This document shows positions 45,885-57,777 of a stretch of DNA of 64,000 nt, piece by piece. The DNA comes from Synaphobranchus kaupii (taxonomy: Eukaryota; Chordata; Actinopteri; Anguilliformes; Synaphobranchidae). The stretch is from the NCBI GenBank assembly GCA_029718625.1, contig CM056380.1:14234286-14298285 (forward strand). Reading direction: 5' to 3'. The notes below the pieces were generated by a model, which saw nothing but the letters and a program-made list of their open reading frames with translations, was not told the origin of the DNA and did no database searches. Position numbers and translations under genes: made by a program. Position 1 is the stretch's first letter, and each line of letters begins with the position of its first letter.

Positions 45885-48800
45885 CCTGTAGAGAGCTGGT
45901 ACAAACGCCGGTGAATGTAGACACACCTTCTCACTGCCCTGTAGAGAGCTGACTGTTACAAACGCCTGTGCATGTAGACACACCGTCTCACTGCCCTGTA
46001 GAGAGCTGACTGTTACAAACACCTGTGCATGTAGACACACCGTCTCACTGCCCTATGCAGAGCTGACTGTTACAAACACCTGTGCATGTAGACACACCGT
46101 CTCACTGCCCTGTAGAGAGCTGACTGTTACAAACACCTGTGCATGTAGACACACCGTCTCACTGCCCTATGCAGAGCTGACTGTTACAAACGCCTGTGCA
46201 TGTAGACACACCGTCTCACTGCCCTATGCAGAGCTGACTGTTACAAACACCTGTGCATGTAGACACACCGTCTCACTGCCCTGTAGAGAGCTGACTGTTT
46301 CAAACGCCTGTGCATGTAGACACACCATCTCACTGCCCTGTACAGAGCTGTCTGTTACAAACGCCTGTGCATGTAGACACACCGTCTCACTGCCCTGTAC
46401 AGAGCTGTCTGTTACAAACGCCTGTGCATGTAGACACACCGTCTCACTGCCCTATGCAGAGCTGACTGTTACAAACGCCTGTGCATGTAGACACACCGTC
46501 TCACTGCCCTGTACAGAGCTGACTGTTACAAACACCTGTGCATGTAGACACATCATCTCACAGCCCTGTAGAGAGCTGACTGTTACAAACGCCTGTGCAT
46601 GTAGACACACCATCTCACTGCCCTGTACAGAGCTGACTGTTACAAACACCTGTGCATGTAGACACATCATCTCACTGCCCTGTAGAGAGCTGACTGTTAC
46701 AAACGCCTGTGCATGTAGACACACCGTCTCACTGCCCTGTACAGAGCTGTCTGTTACTAACGCCTGTGCATGTAGACACACTGTCTCACTGCCATGTAGA
46801 GAGCTGTTACAAATACCTGTGCATGTAGACACACCATCTCACTGCCCTGTACAGAGCTGACTGTTACAAACGCCTGTGCATGTAGATACACCGTCTCACT
46901 GCCATGTAGCGAGCTGACTGTTACAAACGCCTGTGCATGTAGGCACACCGTCTCACTGCCCTGTACAGAGCTGTTACAAACGCCTGTGCATGTAGACACA
47001 GTCTCACTGCCCTATACAGAGCTGACTGTTTCAAACGCCTGTGCATGTAGAGACACCATCTCACTGCCCTGTAGAGAGCTGACTGTTACAAACACCTGTG
47101 CATGTAGACACATCATCTCACAGCCCTGTAGAGAGCTGACTGTTTCAAACGCCTGTGCATGTAGGCACACCGTCTCACTGCCCTGTACAGAGCTGTTACA
47201 AACGCCTGTGCATGTAGACACAGTCTCACTGCCCTATACAGAGCTGACTGTTACAAACGCCTGTGCATGTAGACACACCGTCTCACTGCCCTGTAGAGAG
47301 CTGACTGTTTCAAACGCCTGTGCATGTAGACACACCGTCTCACTGCCCTGTACAGAGCTGTCTGTTACTAACGCCTGTGCACGTAGACACACCGTCTGAC
47401 TGCCCTATACAGAGCTGACTGTTTCAAACGCCTGTGCATGTAGACACACCATCTCACTGCCCTGTACAGAGCTGACTGTTACAAACGCCTGTGCATGTAG
47501 ACACACCGTCTCACTGCCCTGTAGAGAGCTGACTGTTTCAAACGCCTGTGCATGTAGACACACCATCTCACTGCCCTGTACAGAGCTGTCTGTTACTAAC
47601 GCCTGTGCATGTAGACACACTGTCTCACTGCCATGTAGAGAGCTGTTACAAATGCCTGTGCATGTAGACACACCGTCTCACTGCCCTGTAGAGAGCTGAC
47701 TGTTACAAACGCCTGTGCATATAGATACACCGTCTCACTGCCCTGTACAGTGCTGTCTGTTACTAAAGCCTGTGCATGTAGACACACCGTCTCACTGCCC
47801 TGTACAGAGCTGTTACAAACGCCTGTGCATGTAGACACACTGTCTCACTGCCATGTAGAGAGCTGTTACAAATACCTGTGCATGTAGACACACCGTCTCA
47901 CTGCCCTGTAGAGAGCTGACTGTTACAAACGCCTGTGCATGTAGGCACACCGTCTCACTGCCCTGTACAGAGCTGTTACAAACGCCTGTGCATGTAGACA
48001 CACCGTCTCACTGCCCTATACAGAGCTGACTGTTTCAAACGCCTGTGCATGTAGACACACCATCTCACTGCCCTGTACAGAGCTGACTGTTACAAACGCC
48101 TGTGCATGTAGACACACCGTCTCACTGCCCTGTAGAGAGCTGACTGTTTCAAACGCCTGTGCATGTAGACACACCGTCTCACTGCCCTGTAGAGAGCTGA
48201 CTGTTTCAAACGCCTGTGCATGTAGACACACCGTCTCACTGCCCTGTACAGAGCTGTCTGTTACTAACGCCTGTGCACGTAGACACACTGTCTCACTGCC
48301 ATGTAGAGAGCTGTTACAAATACCTGTGCATGTAGACACACCGTCTCACTGCCCTGTAGAGAGCTGACTGTTACAAACTCCTGTGCACGTAGACACACTG
48401 TCTCACTGCCATGTAGAGAGCTGTTACAAATACCTGTGCATGTAGACACACCGTCTCACTGCCATGTAGAGAGCTGACTGTTACAAACGCCTGTGCATGT
48501 AGGCACACCGTCTCACTGCCCTGTACAGAGCTGTTACAAACGCCTGTGCATGTAGACACACCGTCTCACTGCCCTATACAGAGCTGACTGTTTCAAACGC
48601 CTGTGCATGTAGACACACCATCTCACTGCCCTGTACAGAGCTGACTGTTACAAACACCTGTGCATGTAGACACATCATCTCACAGCCCTGTAGAGAGCTG
48701 ACTGTTACAAACGCCTGTGCATGTAGACACACCGTCTCACTGCCCTGTAGAGAGCTGACTGTTTCAAACGCCTGTGCATGTAGACACACCGTCTCACTGC

Positions 48801-51800
48801 CCTGTATAGAGCTGACTGTTTCAAACGCCTGTGCATGTAGACACACCGTCTCACTGCCCTGTACAGAGCTGTTACAAATGCCAGCGCATGTAGACACACC
48901 GTCTCACTGCCCTGTACAGAGCTGACTGTTACAAACGCCTGTGCATGTAGATACACCGTTTCACTGCCCTGTACAGAGCTGTCTGTTACCAATGCCTGTG
49001 CATGTAGACACACCATCTCACTGCCCTGTATAGAGCTGTCTGTTACCAACGCCTGTGCATGTAGACACACCGTCTCACTGCCCTGTACAGAGCTGTTACA
49101 AATGCCAGTGCATGTAGACACACCGTCTCACTCCCCTGTAGAGAGCTGACTGTTACAAACGCCTGTGCAGGTAGACATACCATCTCACTACCATGTACAG
49201 AGCTGACTGTTACAAACGCCTGTGCATGTAGACACACCGTTTCACTGCCCTGTACAGAGCTGTTACAAACGCCTGTGCATGTAGACACACCGTCTCACTG
49301 CCCTATACAGAGCTGACTGTTTCAAACGCCTGTGCATGTAGACACACCATCTCACTGCCCTGTACAGAGCTGACTGTTACAAACACCTGTGCATGTAGGC
49401 ACACCGTCTCACTGCCCTGTACAGAGCTGTTACAAACGCCTGTGCATGTAGACACACCATCTCACTGCCCTGTACAGAGCTGACTGTTTCAAACGCCTGT
49501 GCATGTAGACACACCATCTCACTGCCCTGTACAGAGCTGACTGTTACAAACACCTGTGCATGTAGACACATCATCTCACAGCCCTGTAGAGAGCTGACTG
49601 TTACAAACGCCTGTGCATGTAGACACACCGTCTCACTGCCCTGTAGAGAGCTGACTGTTTCAAACGCCTGTGCATGTAGACACACCGTCTCACTGCCCTG
49701 TAGAGAGCTGACTGTTTCAAACGCCTGTGCATGTAGACACACCATCTCACTGCCCTGTACAGAGCTGTCTGTTACTAACGCCTGTGCATGTAGACACACT
49801 GTCTCACTGCCCTGTACAGAGCTGTTACAAATGCCTGTGCATGTAGACACACCGTCTCACTGCCCTGTAGAGAGCTGACTGTTACAAACGCCTGTGCATA
49901 TAGATACACCGTCTCACTGCCATGTAGAGAGCTGACTGTTACAAACGCCTGTGCATGTAGACACACCGTCTCACTGCCCTGTACAGAGCTGTTACAAACG
50001 CCTGTGCATGTAGACACACTGTCTCACTGCCATGTAGAGAGCTGTTACAAATACCTGTGCATGTAGACACACCGTCTCACTGCCCTGTAGAGAGCTGACT
50101 GTTACAAACGCCTGTGCATGTAGGCACACCGTCTCACTGCCCTGTACAGAGCTGTTACAAACGCCTGTGCATGTAGACACATCATCTCACAGCCCTGTAG
50201 AGAGCTGACTGTTTCAAACGCCTGTGCATGTAGATACACCGTCTCACTGCCATGTAGAGAGCTGACTGTTACAAACGCCTGTGCATGTAGACACACCGTC
50301 TCACTGCCCTATACAGAGCTGACTGTTTCAAACGCCTGTGCATGTAGACACACCATCTCACTGCCCTGTACAGAGCTGACTGTTACAAACGCCTGTGCAT
50401 GTAGACACACCGTCTCACTGCCCTGTAGAGAGCTGACTGTTTCAAACGCCTGTGCATGTAGACACACCGTCTCACTGCCCTGTACAGAGCTGTCTGTTAC
50501 TAACGCCTGTGCACGTAGACACACTGTCTCACTGCCATGTAGAGAGCTGTTACAAATACCTGTGCATGTAGACACACCGTCTCACTGCCCTGTAGAGAGC
50601 TGACTGTTACAAACGCCTGTGCATGTAGACACACCGTCTCACTGCCCTGTAGAGAGCTGACTGTTTCAAACGCCTGTGCATGTAGACACACCGTCTCACT
50701 GCCCTGTACAGAGCTGTCTGTTACTAACGCCTGTGCACGTAGACACACTGTCTCACTGCCATGTAGAGAGCTGTTACAAATACCTGTGCATGTAGACACA
50801 CCGTCTCACTGCCCTGTAGAGAGCTGACTGTTACAAACGCCTGTGCATGTAGATACACCGTCTCACTGCCATGTAGAGAGCTGACTGTTACAAACGCCTG
50901 TGCATGTAGGCACACCGTCTCACTGCCCTGTACAGAGCTGTTACAAACGCCTGTGCATGTAGACACACCGTCTCACTGCCCTGTACAGAGCTGACTGTTA
51001 CAAACGCCTGTGCATGTAGATACACCATCTCACTGCCCTGTATAGAGCTGACTGTTACAAACACCTGTGCATGTAGACACACCGTCTCACTGCCATGTAG
51101 AGAGCTGACTGTTACAAACGCCTGTGCATGTAGACACACCGTCTCACTGCCCTGTACAGAGCTGTTACAAATGCCAGTGCATGTAGACACACCGTCTCAC
51201 TCCCCTGTAGAGAGCTGACTGTTACAAACGCCTGTGCATGTAGACACACCGTTTCACTGCCCTGTACAGAGCTGACTGTTACAAACGCCTGTGCATGTAG
51301 ACACACCGTCTCACTGCCCTATACAGAGCTGACTGTTTCAAACGCCTGTGCATGTAGACACACCATCTCACTGCCCTGTACAGAGCTGTTACAAACGCCT
51401 GTGCATGTAGACACACCGTCTCACTGCCCTGTACAGAGCTGACTGTTACAAACGCCTGTGCATGTAGATACACCGTCTCACTGCCCTGTACAGAGCTGTC
51501 TGTTACCAATGCCTGTGCATGTAGACACACCATCTCACTGCCCTGTATAGAGCTGTCTGTTACCAACGCCTGTGCATGTAGACACACTGTCTCACTGCCC
51601 TGTACAGAGCTGTTACAAACGCCTGTGCATGTAGACACACCGTCTCACTGCCCTGTACAGAGCTGACTGTTACAAACGCCTGTGCATGTAGATACACCGT
51701 CTCACTGCCCTGTACAGAGCTGTCTGTTACCAATGCCTGTGCATGTAGACACACCATCTCACTGCCCTGTATAGAGCTGTCTGTTACCAACGCCTGTGCA

Positions 51801-52390
51801 TGTAGACACACTGTCTCACTGCCCTGTACAGAGCTGTTACAAACGCCAGTGCATGTAGACACACCGTCTCACTGCCCTGTAGAGAGCTGACTGTTACAAA
51901 CGCCTGTGCAGGTAGACATACCATCTCACTACCATGTATAGAGCTGACTGTTACAAACGCCTGTGCATGTAGACACACCGTCTCACTGCCCTGTACAGAG
52001 CTGTTACAAACGCCTGTGCATGTAGACACACCGTCTCACTGCCCTGTACAGAGCTGACTGTTTCAAACGCCTGTGCATGTAGACACACCATCTCACTGCC
52101 CTGTACAGAGCTGTTACAAACGCCTGTGCATGTAGACACACCGTCTCACTGCCCTGTAGAGAGCTGACTGTTACAAACGCCTGTGCATGTAGACACACCG
52201 TCTCACTGCCCTATACAGAGCTGACTGTTTCAAACGCCTGTGCATGTAGACACACCATCTCACTGCCCTGTACAGAGCTGTTACAAACGCCTGTGCAGGT
52301 AGACATACCATCTCACTACCATGTACAGAGCTGACTGCTAAAGATGCCTGTGCATGTAGACCCACCATCTCACTGCCCTGTACGGAGATG
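45885..52390 (+). repeat. 57-bp satellite array, 6.5 kb, with 224-bp higher-order repeats
   Basis: About 115 units. The standard unit is 57 bp (GAGCTGACTGTTACAAACGC, then CTGTGCATGTAGACACACC, then GTCTCACTGCCCTGTAGA). A 53-bp form lacks ACTG, giving GAGCTGTTACAAA. Three long plus one short unit make 224 bp, and two such blocks at 51386-51609 and 51610-51833 read as identical. Units at both edges are diverged. On the minus strand 57 bp is 19 codons without a stop, so many open frames of the type CLHAQAFVTVSS-QGSE appear and break at each 53-bp unit. They are not genes. Confidence 0.97.
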
Positions 52391-53400
52391 ACTGGTATAA
52401 ACCCTTGTGGATATATAAAGGTGCTGTCATGCTGCGACAGCTTGGCTACCTTGGTGTTCCTCAGCCTTGCTTGGACTGCAGTCTTTAATGAGTGAGTGTG
52501 TCGCCACGCCAACGGAGCCCTGCAACATCCACACATTAAATTACCTTCAACCCCCCCGCCCCAAACTCCCGCCATACATGGCACATATTAATCAAACACT
52601 AACTGCCTTCACACCCTGTTAGCTCAATCATGCCCTGTATAATTACAAAGCATGTGTCCCATTCAAACGGCACCTGAAAATAACTGAATCCCTTCCTAAG
52701 TGGCATCGAGACACTGTGTAAACCTCCACCAAGAACAAAAACAGATATTCTGCTATTTTTATTTGAGAAATTCTGAGTTAGCCCTACACATGTGTGCATG
52801 GGGATATTCACTCAGCACAACAAAAAGGCAGTACTTCTGACAATTTTCTAAACCTTACTTTCACATCTTTTTCACACAGTTAACTCGCATTAGTGCTTTA
52901 GTGATGGCACACATACACTCGCTGGTCAGGGAATGGTAGCCAGGTCTGGCACAGATACACTCGCTAGTCTGAGAATGGTCGCCAGGTCTGGCTCTAGCTC
53001 TTAACTCAGCTAAATGCACTTGTGTTCTCTTATATTGTAAGTCGCTCTGGATAGGAGCGTATGCAAAATCTACATTTGCATTTAGTAATTTAGCGGGCGC
53101 TCTTATCCAGAGAGACTTAGACACACAGAATGAATGTAATGCAATGTAAAGTAACATCTCAAAGTATGCAATCTGTGTCCACTCCATCAACAACAGCCTG
53201 AATCCCACTCTAATATATATATATACACAAATTATTTTTTTTTCAAACACATTAGAACTTGCTTTCAAACAATTAGGCATACTGTTGAAAGATAAAATAA
53301 CCTTTTCCATCATGGAACACAGGAATGTTATGAGAATGACTGTAGGTTGAGTCTCCTGTCAATCATGTTGTGATGGGATTGTTTATTTCTTTGATCGACA
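52391..53400. other. Non-coding stretch
   Basis: No gene recognised. The open frame at 52171-52584 is mostly satellite translation, and that at 52861-53313 includes the L2-type tails. Confidence 0.5.
53033..53150. repeat. Two L2-type tails head to head
   Basis: Plus strand GTAAGTCGCTCTGGATAGGA at 53038, and its inverted counterpart CTCTTATCCAGAGAGACTTA at 53100. Together they form an imperfect inverted repeat. Confidence 0.6.
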
Positions 53401-53690
53401 AACCCCAAATAAAAAAAAGTTGGGGCAGTATGTAAAATGCACAAAAATGCAGAAAGCAGTGATTTGTAAATTCTCTTTTACATATGTTTTACCTTATCAA
53501 CTTTATTGATTTTTGAAAATATACGCTAATTTCAAATTTGATGCCTGCAACACATCCCACAAAAGTTGGGACAGGGGCAACAAAAAAAAAGACTGGGAAG
53601 TTCAAAAAACACCTGTTTGGAACATTCCACAGGTAAACAGGTGATGCTATCATGACCAGGTATAAAAGCACATCAAAAGACTCTTGACAT
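53400..53690. repeat. Dispersed DNA-transposon fragment
   Basis: Phrases ACATCCCACAAAAGTTGGGA, CAGGGGCAACAAAA, GGAACATTCCACAGG and CCAGGTATAAAAGCA are typical of a fish non-autonomous DNA transposon. I cannot name the family. Confidence 0.5.
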
Positions 53691-54455
53691 CTTATTTTCA
53701 GGTACTTTTCGATACTATAACCTCTCTGCATTTGAATGGATCTCTATGTGAATTGGGGGGTGGAACGAGATTAAGTTGTAAATTACATGGGAATAGTATG
53801 GAGTCCATGGTTGGCTAAATGGCTCTAAGGCTAAAATGGTTGTTTAATATTCCGTATCGGCATGTTGGGTAATACAAAAGCAAAAGCACCTACGTCACAG
53901 TCCCTCCATTCCTGGCTCCGATCTCGCATCCGATCTCGTGTCCCTCTGCACAGAAGCAGCAGTCATGGCAGCACAATCTAGTTAAAACCTTGGCTTTTTT
54001 TCGTCTTCTCACCCTTCTCATCCCCTTGACGGACCTGTATCCGGCCTTCACTGCACATCAAACCCCAATTCCCATAGAGATCCATTCAAATGCAGAGACG
54101 TTATATTATTATATTATCGCTTGTAAGAGTACCAGAAAACAAGATATCAAGAGTCTTTTGATGTTGTTGTGTCACAGACATCAGGAAGTCATGGCATGCA
54201 AAGGATATGCGACCAAATATTAAAAATGATTACTTTATTCTATATATAAATGCAGGGGTGCCAATATTTGTGGCACACATGGTTTTGTTAAAAATAATTA
54301 TTTCTTGAGGGATTTTTTTTCTCATAATAAATTTACTTCAATTAAAGGTTGTATTTTTTCTCATTTTTTCAGTGTGACATTAAACTAATTCACCTAATAT
54401 AACCCTTTTTACTCATCTTTACCAGGGGTGCCAATAATAGTGGAGGGCACTGTGC
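53690..54455. mobile_element. Foldback and Tc1-type terminal fragment, related to 24768-25942
   Basis: Left CTCTGCATTTGAATGGATCT (about 53722) and right AGATCCATTCAAATGCAGAG (about 54079) are inverted copies of the inner arm of the foldback element at 25-25.7 kb. The loop here differs. The right end, GGGGTGCCAATAATAGTGGA, then GGGCACTGTG (54424-54453), is a Tc1-type terminal repeat. The matching left terminus is not seen. Confidence 0.65.
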
Positions 54456-54779
54456 ATTAGCATAATATTTACTTTGTCCTCTGATTGGCTGCCTTACATC
54501 TGTGGGGCCCTTTGCTGCAGGACATCTACAAAACAGGAGATAATGTTCCAGTTAGCTGACGAGTAAACTACAAATATTTATAACCTGTTCCGGTGTCAAA
54601 GATTCACTTTAATTCAGGAATATTATTCTCGGCATTGGAGGCCAGAAATCACAAATAGTAACAAACTTTATGCATTTCCTTTCTAACTGACATTCAAAAC
54701 ACATTCTGTATATGGTATCACAATTATAAGGGGACAGACTAAAATATAACATGAAATCATAACATTACTCTATCTGCCA
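54456..54779. other. Non-coding stretch
   Basis: Nothing recognised. Confidence 0.5.
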
Positions 54780-55075
54780 TGAATTCATATCCAATGCCGG
54801 ATCCATGTTAACATTAATCCAAACTTTGATTTCAGCGTCATATCCGGTTTTGAATGTCTCAGGAGTGGCTGGATTTGGTTTGAACTTAATTTGAATGCGT
54901 GTCTCCAAGTGTCACCCACTTCACTCCATAGTTTCGTCTTTTCATTGATCTCAGACGGCACCCCAATTTGAAGCTCCCTCAAGGCGCCGGTCATACTCGG
55001 ACCTGGCAGGACCCAGGCGCGAACTCGGCCCATCGACTCAAAGTCAGTGCTTTTACCGCTGCGCCACCGCAGCGC
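54780..55075 (-). mobile_element. tRNA-derived SINE, second family
   Basis: On the minus strand the head reads GGTGGCGCAGCGGTAAAAGC (A-box region) and, about 35 bases on, CGAGTTCGCGCC (B-box region), a tRNA-like layout different from the SINE at 8186. A body of about 220 bp follows. A 103-codon open frame across it (54785-55096) is incidental. Confidence 0.65.
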
Positions 55076-55648
55076 TGTGAGGCGGAATTCTAACACATTA
55101 ACATTACAGTACTTACATGGATAAGCCCCTCTGCTTCACTGGCAATAAAATTGTAGCTTTTTAGACCTGCCTCTAGCTTTTTATGACTGCCTTATTTTAG
55201 TTAGTTGTTTTATATGAGTTTTATCCATGCTTAATCTTATTTTATGGTCTGGATTGATACTCTGCACAGCTTCCTTTATCTTCCGCTTAGATTTTCTTTC
55301 CGTTTAATCCAATTATGGCTTTTTACTTTCATCAGGAAAGAGCTTAGAGCTTCAGAAAGAAAGACGTCACATAATGGATATGGACCAACGTGCAAGTAAG
55401 ACTTCCTGGGCTTAACAGCAAGAGTGTAAGACTTCCTGTTACAGCTGTTCTGGTTTGAAAGATCAGTTTCTGCTTTTATGCCGGCTGTAAATGTTCCAGA
55501 TGCATCTAATGTCTGAGACATGCTTGTTGCTTGTCTATATACCTTATGCCAAATATTTTCAGTTCAGAAATACAAACTTCCATGAACTATATACACCTAT
55601 AAAAAATGACATAAGGACATATGTAATTAAAGAAACCGCATTGTAAAC
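55076..55648. other. Non-coding stretch
   Basis: No gene recognised. The phrase AGACTTCCTG occurs twice (55398, 55430). Confidence 0.5.
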
Positions 55649-55873
55649 ATTACATTACAGGCATTTAGCAGACGCTCTTATCCAGAGCGACTTACACAAC
55701 TTTTTTTTAGCATTTTTTGCATATTATCCATTTATACAGCTGGATATATACTGAAGCGATTCAGGTTAAGTACCTTGCTCAAGGGTACAACAGCAGGGTC
55801 CTACCTGGGAATCGAACCTGCAACATTTCGGTTACAAGGCCAGTTCCTTAACCATTATACTACACTGCCGCCG
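55649..55873 (-). mobile_element. tRNA-derived SINE, minus strand, same family as 8186
   Basis: The complement gives GGCGGCAGTGTAGTATAATG, GTTGCAGGTTCGATTCCCAG (B box), GAGCAAGGTACTTAACCTGA, and the tail CGCTCTGGATAAGAGCG, CTAAATGCCTGTAATGTAATG. Close in sequence to the 8186 copy, so relatively young. Confidence 0.88.
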
Positions 55874-57300
55874 GGTGACTTATTCGTCAGTTTTGGGGGG
55901 ACCACCTGCCGCTGTCCTTCTTGACACCTGAATTAAAGCTGACATCACAATCCTGGCGTTTGCTCTAACACATTCTGACGACCTCTGCAGATCAAGTCTG
56001 CCTGTTACATGGTGATGTCACCTTCGACAACGCTGCTTAGGAGATGCCAAATTAGAGCAGTCTTGGTCACCCCGGCTCCCGCCAAAGGCACCCCAACAAT
56101 CATCCCTTTATTCAAGCCACTGGCCACGTCTGAATCAGCCTACTATTGAGTATGCCAGTTAAGTATACTGAGGTCTCCTCCTGTCACCATGCTAGCCATA
56201 GCAACCAGGCCTGCCAATTTTATACATCACCATATGCATGCTGGGACATAATTTTCTTAACAAATGGATGGATGAGTCACACCTGAGGTAGCCACAGCTT
56301 TGCACATAACCCAGTCATCCAGGTGGTTCCCTTTTCTACCTGTAATAGTCGTTTTGCAACTTTTTAATTGCATCCTCTCGAACGAGTTAATATGAAATGC
56401 ATTCTGGGTATATGACAGTTCTTTGTTCTGCTTTTCAAAAGACATTCTATCATATGGAAATCACTTCTGCCAGGTACACAAGTCACCAGTTTAATATATG
56501 TTCAGCTGTTTCAGGTGGTGATTACTTGGTTCTTCTGCATATCATACAAGAGGGAGAGCTGTAATACTGTATATTCGGTCGTAGGCATGAGGCCGAGGGA
56601 CTAGTGCCGCAGATAATCGCTGCTGTGCTGATTTACAGTATAATAGCACAGCCTCAAGTGTGATATCGCTTTTATGCAACAGTTCTACTAGCCTACAAAC
56701 TATCTATCAAGTAATGATTGAGACAACAGATTATGATTGTGTCGTTTATTCGGCTTCGCCAGAAAATATAGATCCCACTTTAGGATTCCATTCACAAAAA
56801 TGTTGCAATGCAACATATAAACGGTCGACCCAAAATAGCAGGCTAACATTTATGTCCAACATTATTTTCGGAAATGTAGGCCAAACCATTTTGGGGCTGT
56901 CAGTAGTGCAAATAAATCTAGTATGTAACTACTGTTTTTTTAAATTTTATTTGTTCAACAATGTATCAATTGGAATGTAAAGGAAGCAGAGTGATATGTA
57001 TATACACTGTATGTCAGCACTCACAGAATGCCTCGTCCAAATTACTTGAACTAACTCACTAAATCTATGTAAACATACTGCAACAGCCAACAGAGTAACA
57101 GAGTACAAATCCAAGCTATGGTACAGTACAATGATGTAGGTAAAACAACTCCTAATGTTTATCATAAAAATGTACGAAAACAACACTTTTTAGGAACATG
57201 AACTCTCACTCCTGGTTTGTGAGTTGCAGTTAATATTAACATGCAATGATACTATGTAATATAAAACATTCATCTGTGGACTGAAGGCGACATTTAGAGG
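55874..57300. other. Non-coding stretch with a dispersed repeat
   Basis: Includes the paralogue (56671-56769) of the repeat that flanks copy 1. Short open frames at 56660-57186 have no recognised domain. Confidence 0.5.
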
Positions 57301-57309
57301 GCTTGCACT

Positions 57310-57577
57310 GCGGAAGGCAGTAAGTTGTATAGTTATCTCCAGTAGGGGGCGCAGTATCCCAGTCCCCAACAACAACACAACTTACTACCTCACCTCAGCA
57401 CAGCCTGGGACAGTTCCAGACCATTCTCTCTACATCGTGAGCACGCCGGGTCTCCTTCAGCTCCGCGCCGTTGCCATGGAGCTGCCGTGGGAAAGACAGT
57501 AGGCTGTATAGTTATCTCCCAGATCTGGTGTGATCCTAAACTATACAAACTACTACCTCAGCCCACAGCATGCGACA
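57310..57577 (+). repeat. Tandem duplication upstream of the 40-bp array, with CTCF-like site
   Basis: TGTATAGTTATCTCC occurs at about 57326 and 57507 and ACTACCTCA at about 57383 and 57551, showing an old duplication of roughly 170-180 bp. CCAGTAGGGGGCGC (57339-57352) closely fits the CTCF core consensus. The second copy lacks this block. Confidence 0.55.
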
Positions 57578-57777
57578 TTCCGCAGAACTGCGCAGCCTTG
57601 TGTTCCGGAGAGCGGGGTTCCGCAGAACTGCGCAGCCTTGTGTTCCGGAGAGCGGGGTTCCGCAGAACTGCGCAGCCTTGTGTTCCGGAGAGCGGGGTTC
57701 CGCAGAACTGCGCAGCCTTGTGTTCCGGAGAGCGGGGTTCCGCAGAACTGCGCAGCCTTGTGTTCCGGAGAGCGGGG
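57578..57777 (+). repeat. 40-bp minisatellite, five identical units
   Basis: Five units of TTCCGCAGAACTGCGCAGCC, then TTGTGTTCCGGAGAGCGGGG, with no differences that I can see. The unit contains no stop codon in any of several frames, so overlapping open frames (57487-57864, 57530-57781 and 57570-57995 plus; 57536-57829 and 57558-57812 minus) cross it. GC-rich compared with its surroundings. Confidence 0.97.

Noticed and set aside
45885..52390. Many 60-157-codon open frames of the CLHAQAFVTV type
   Set aside because: Translations of the 57-bp satellite unit. They begin and end where 53-bp units shift the frame, and none extends into unique sequence with a domain.
54785..55096. 103-codon minus-strand frame
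   Set aside because: Lies wholly within a tRNA-derived SINE.
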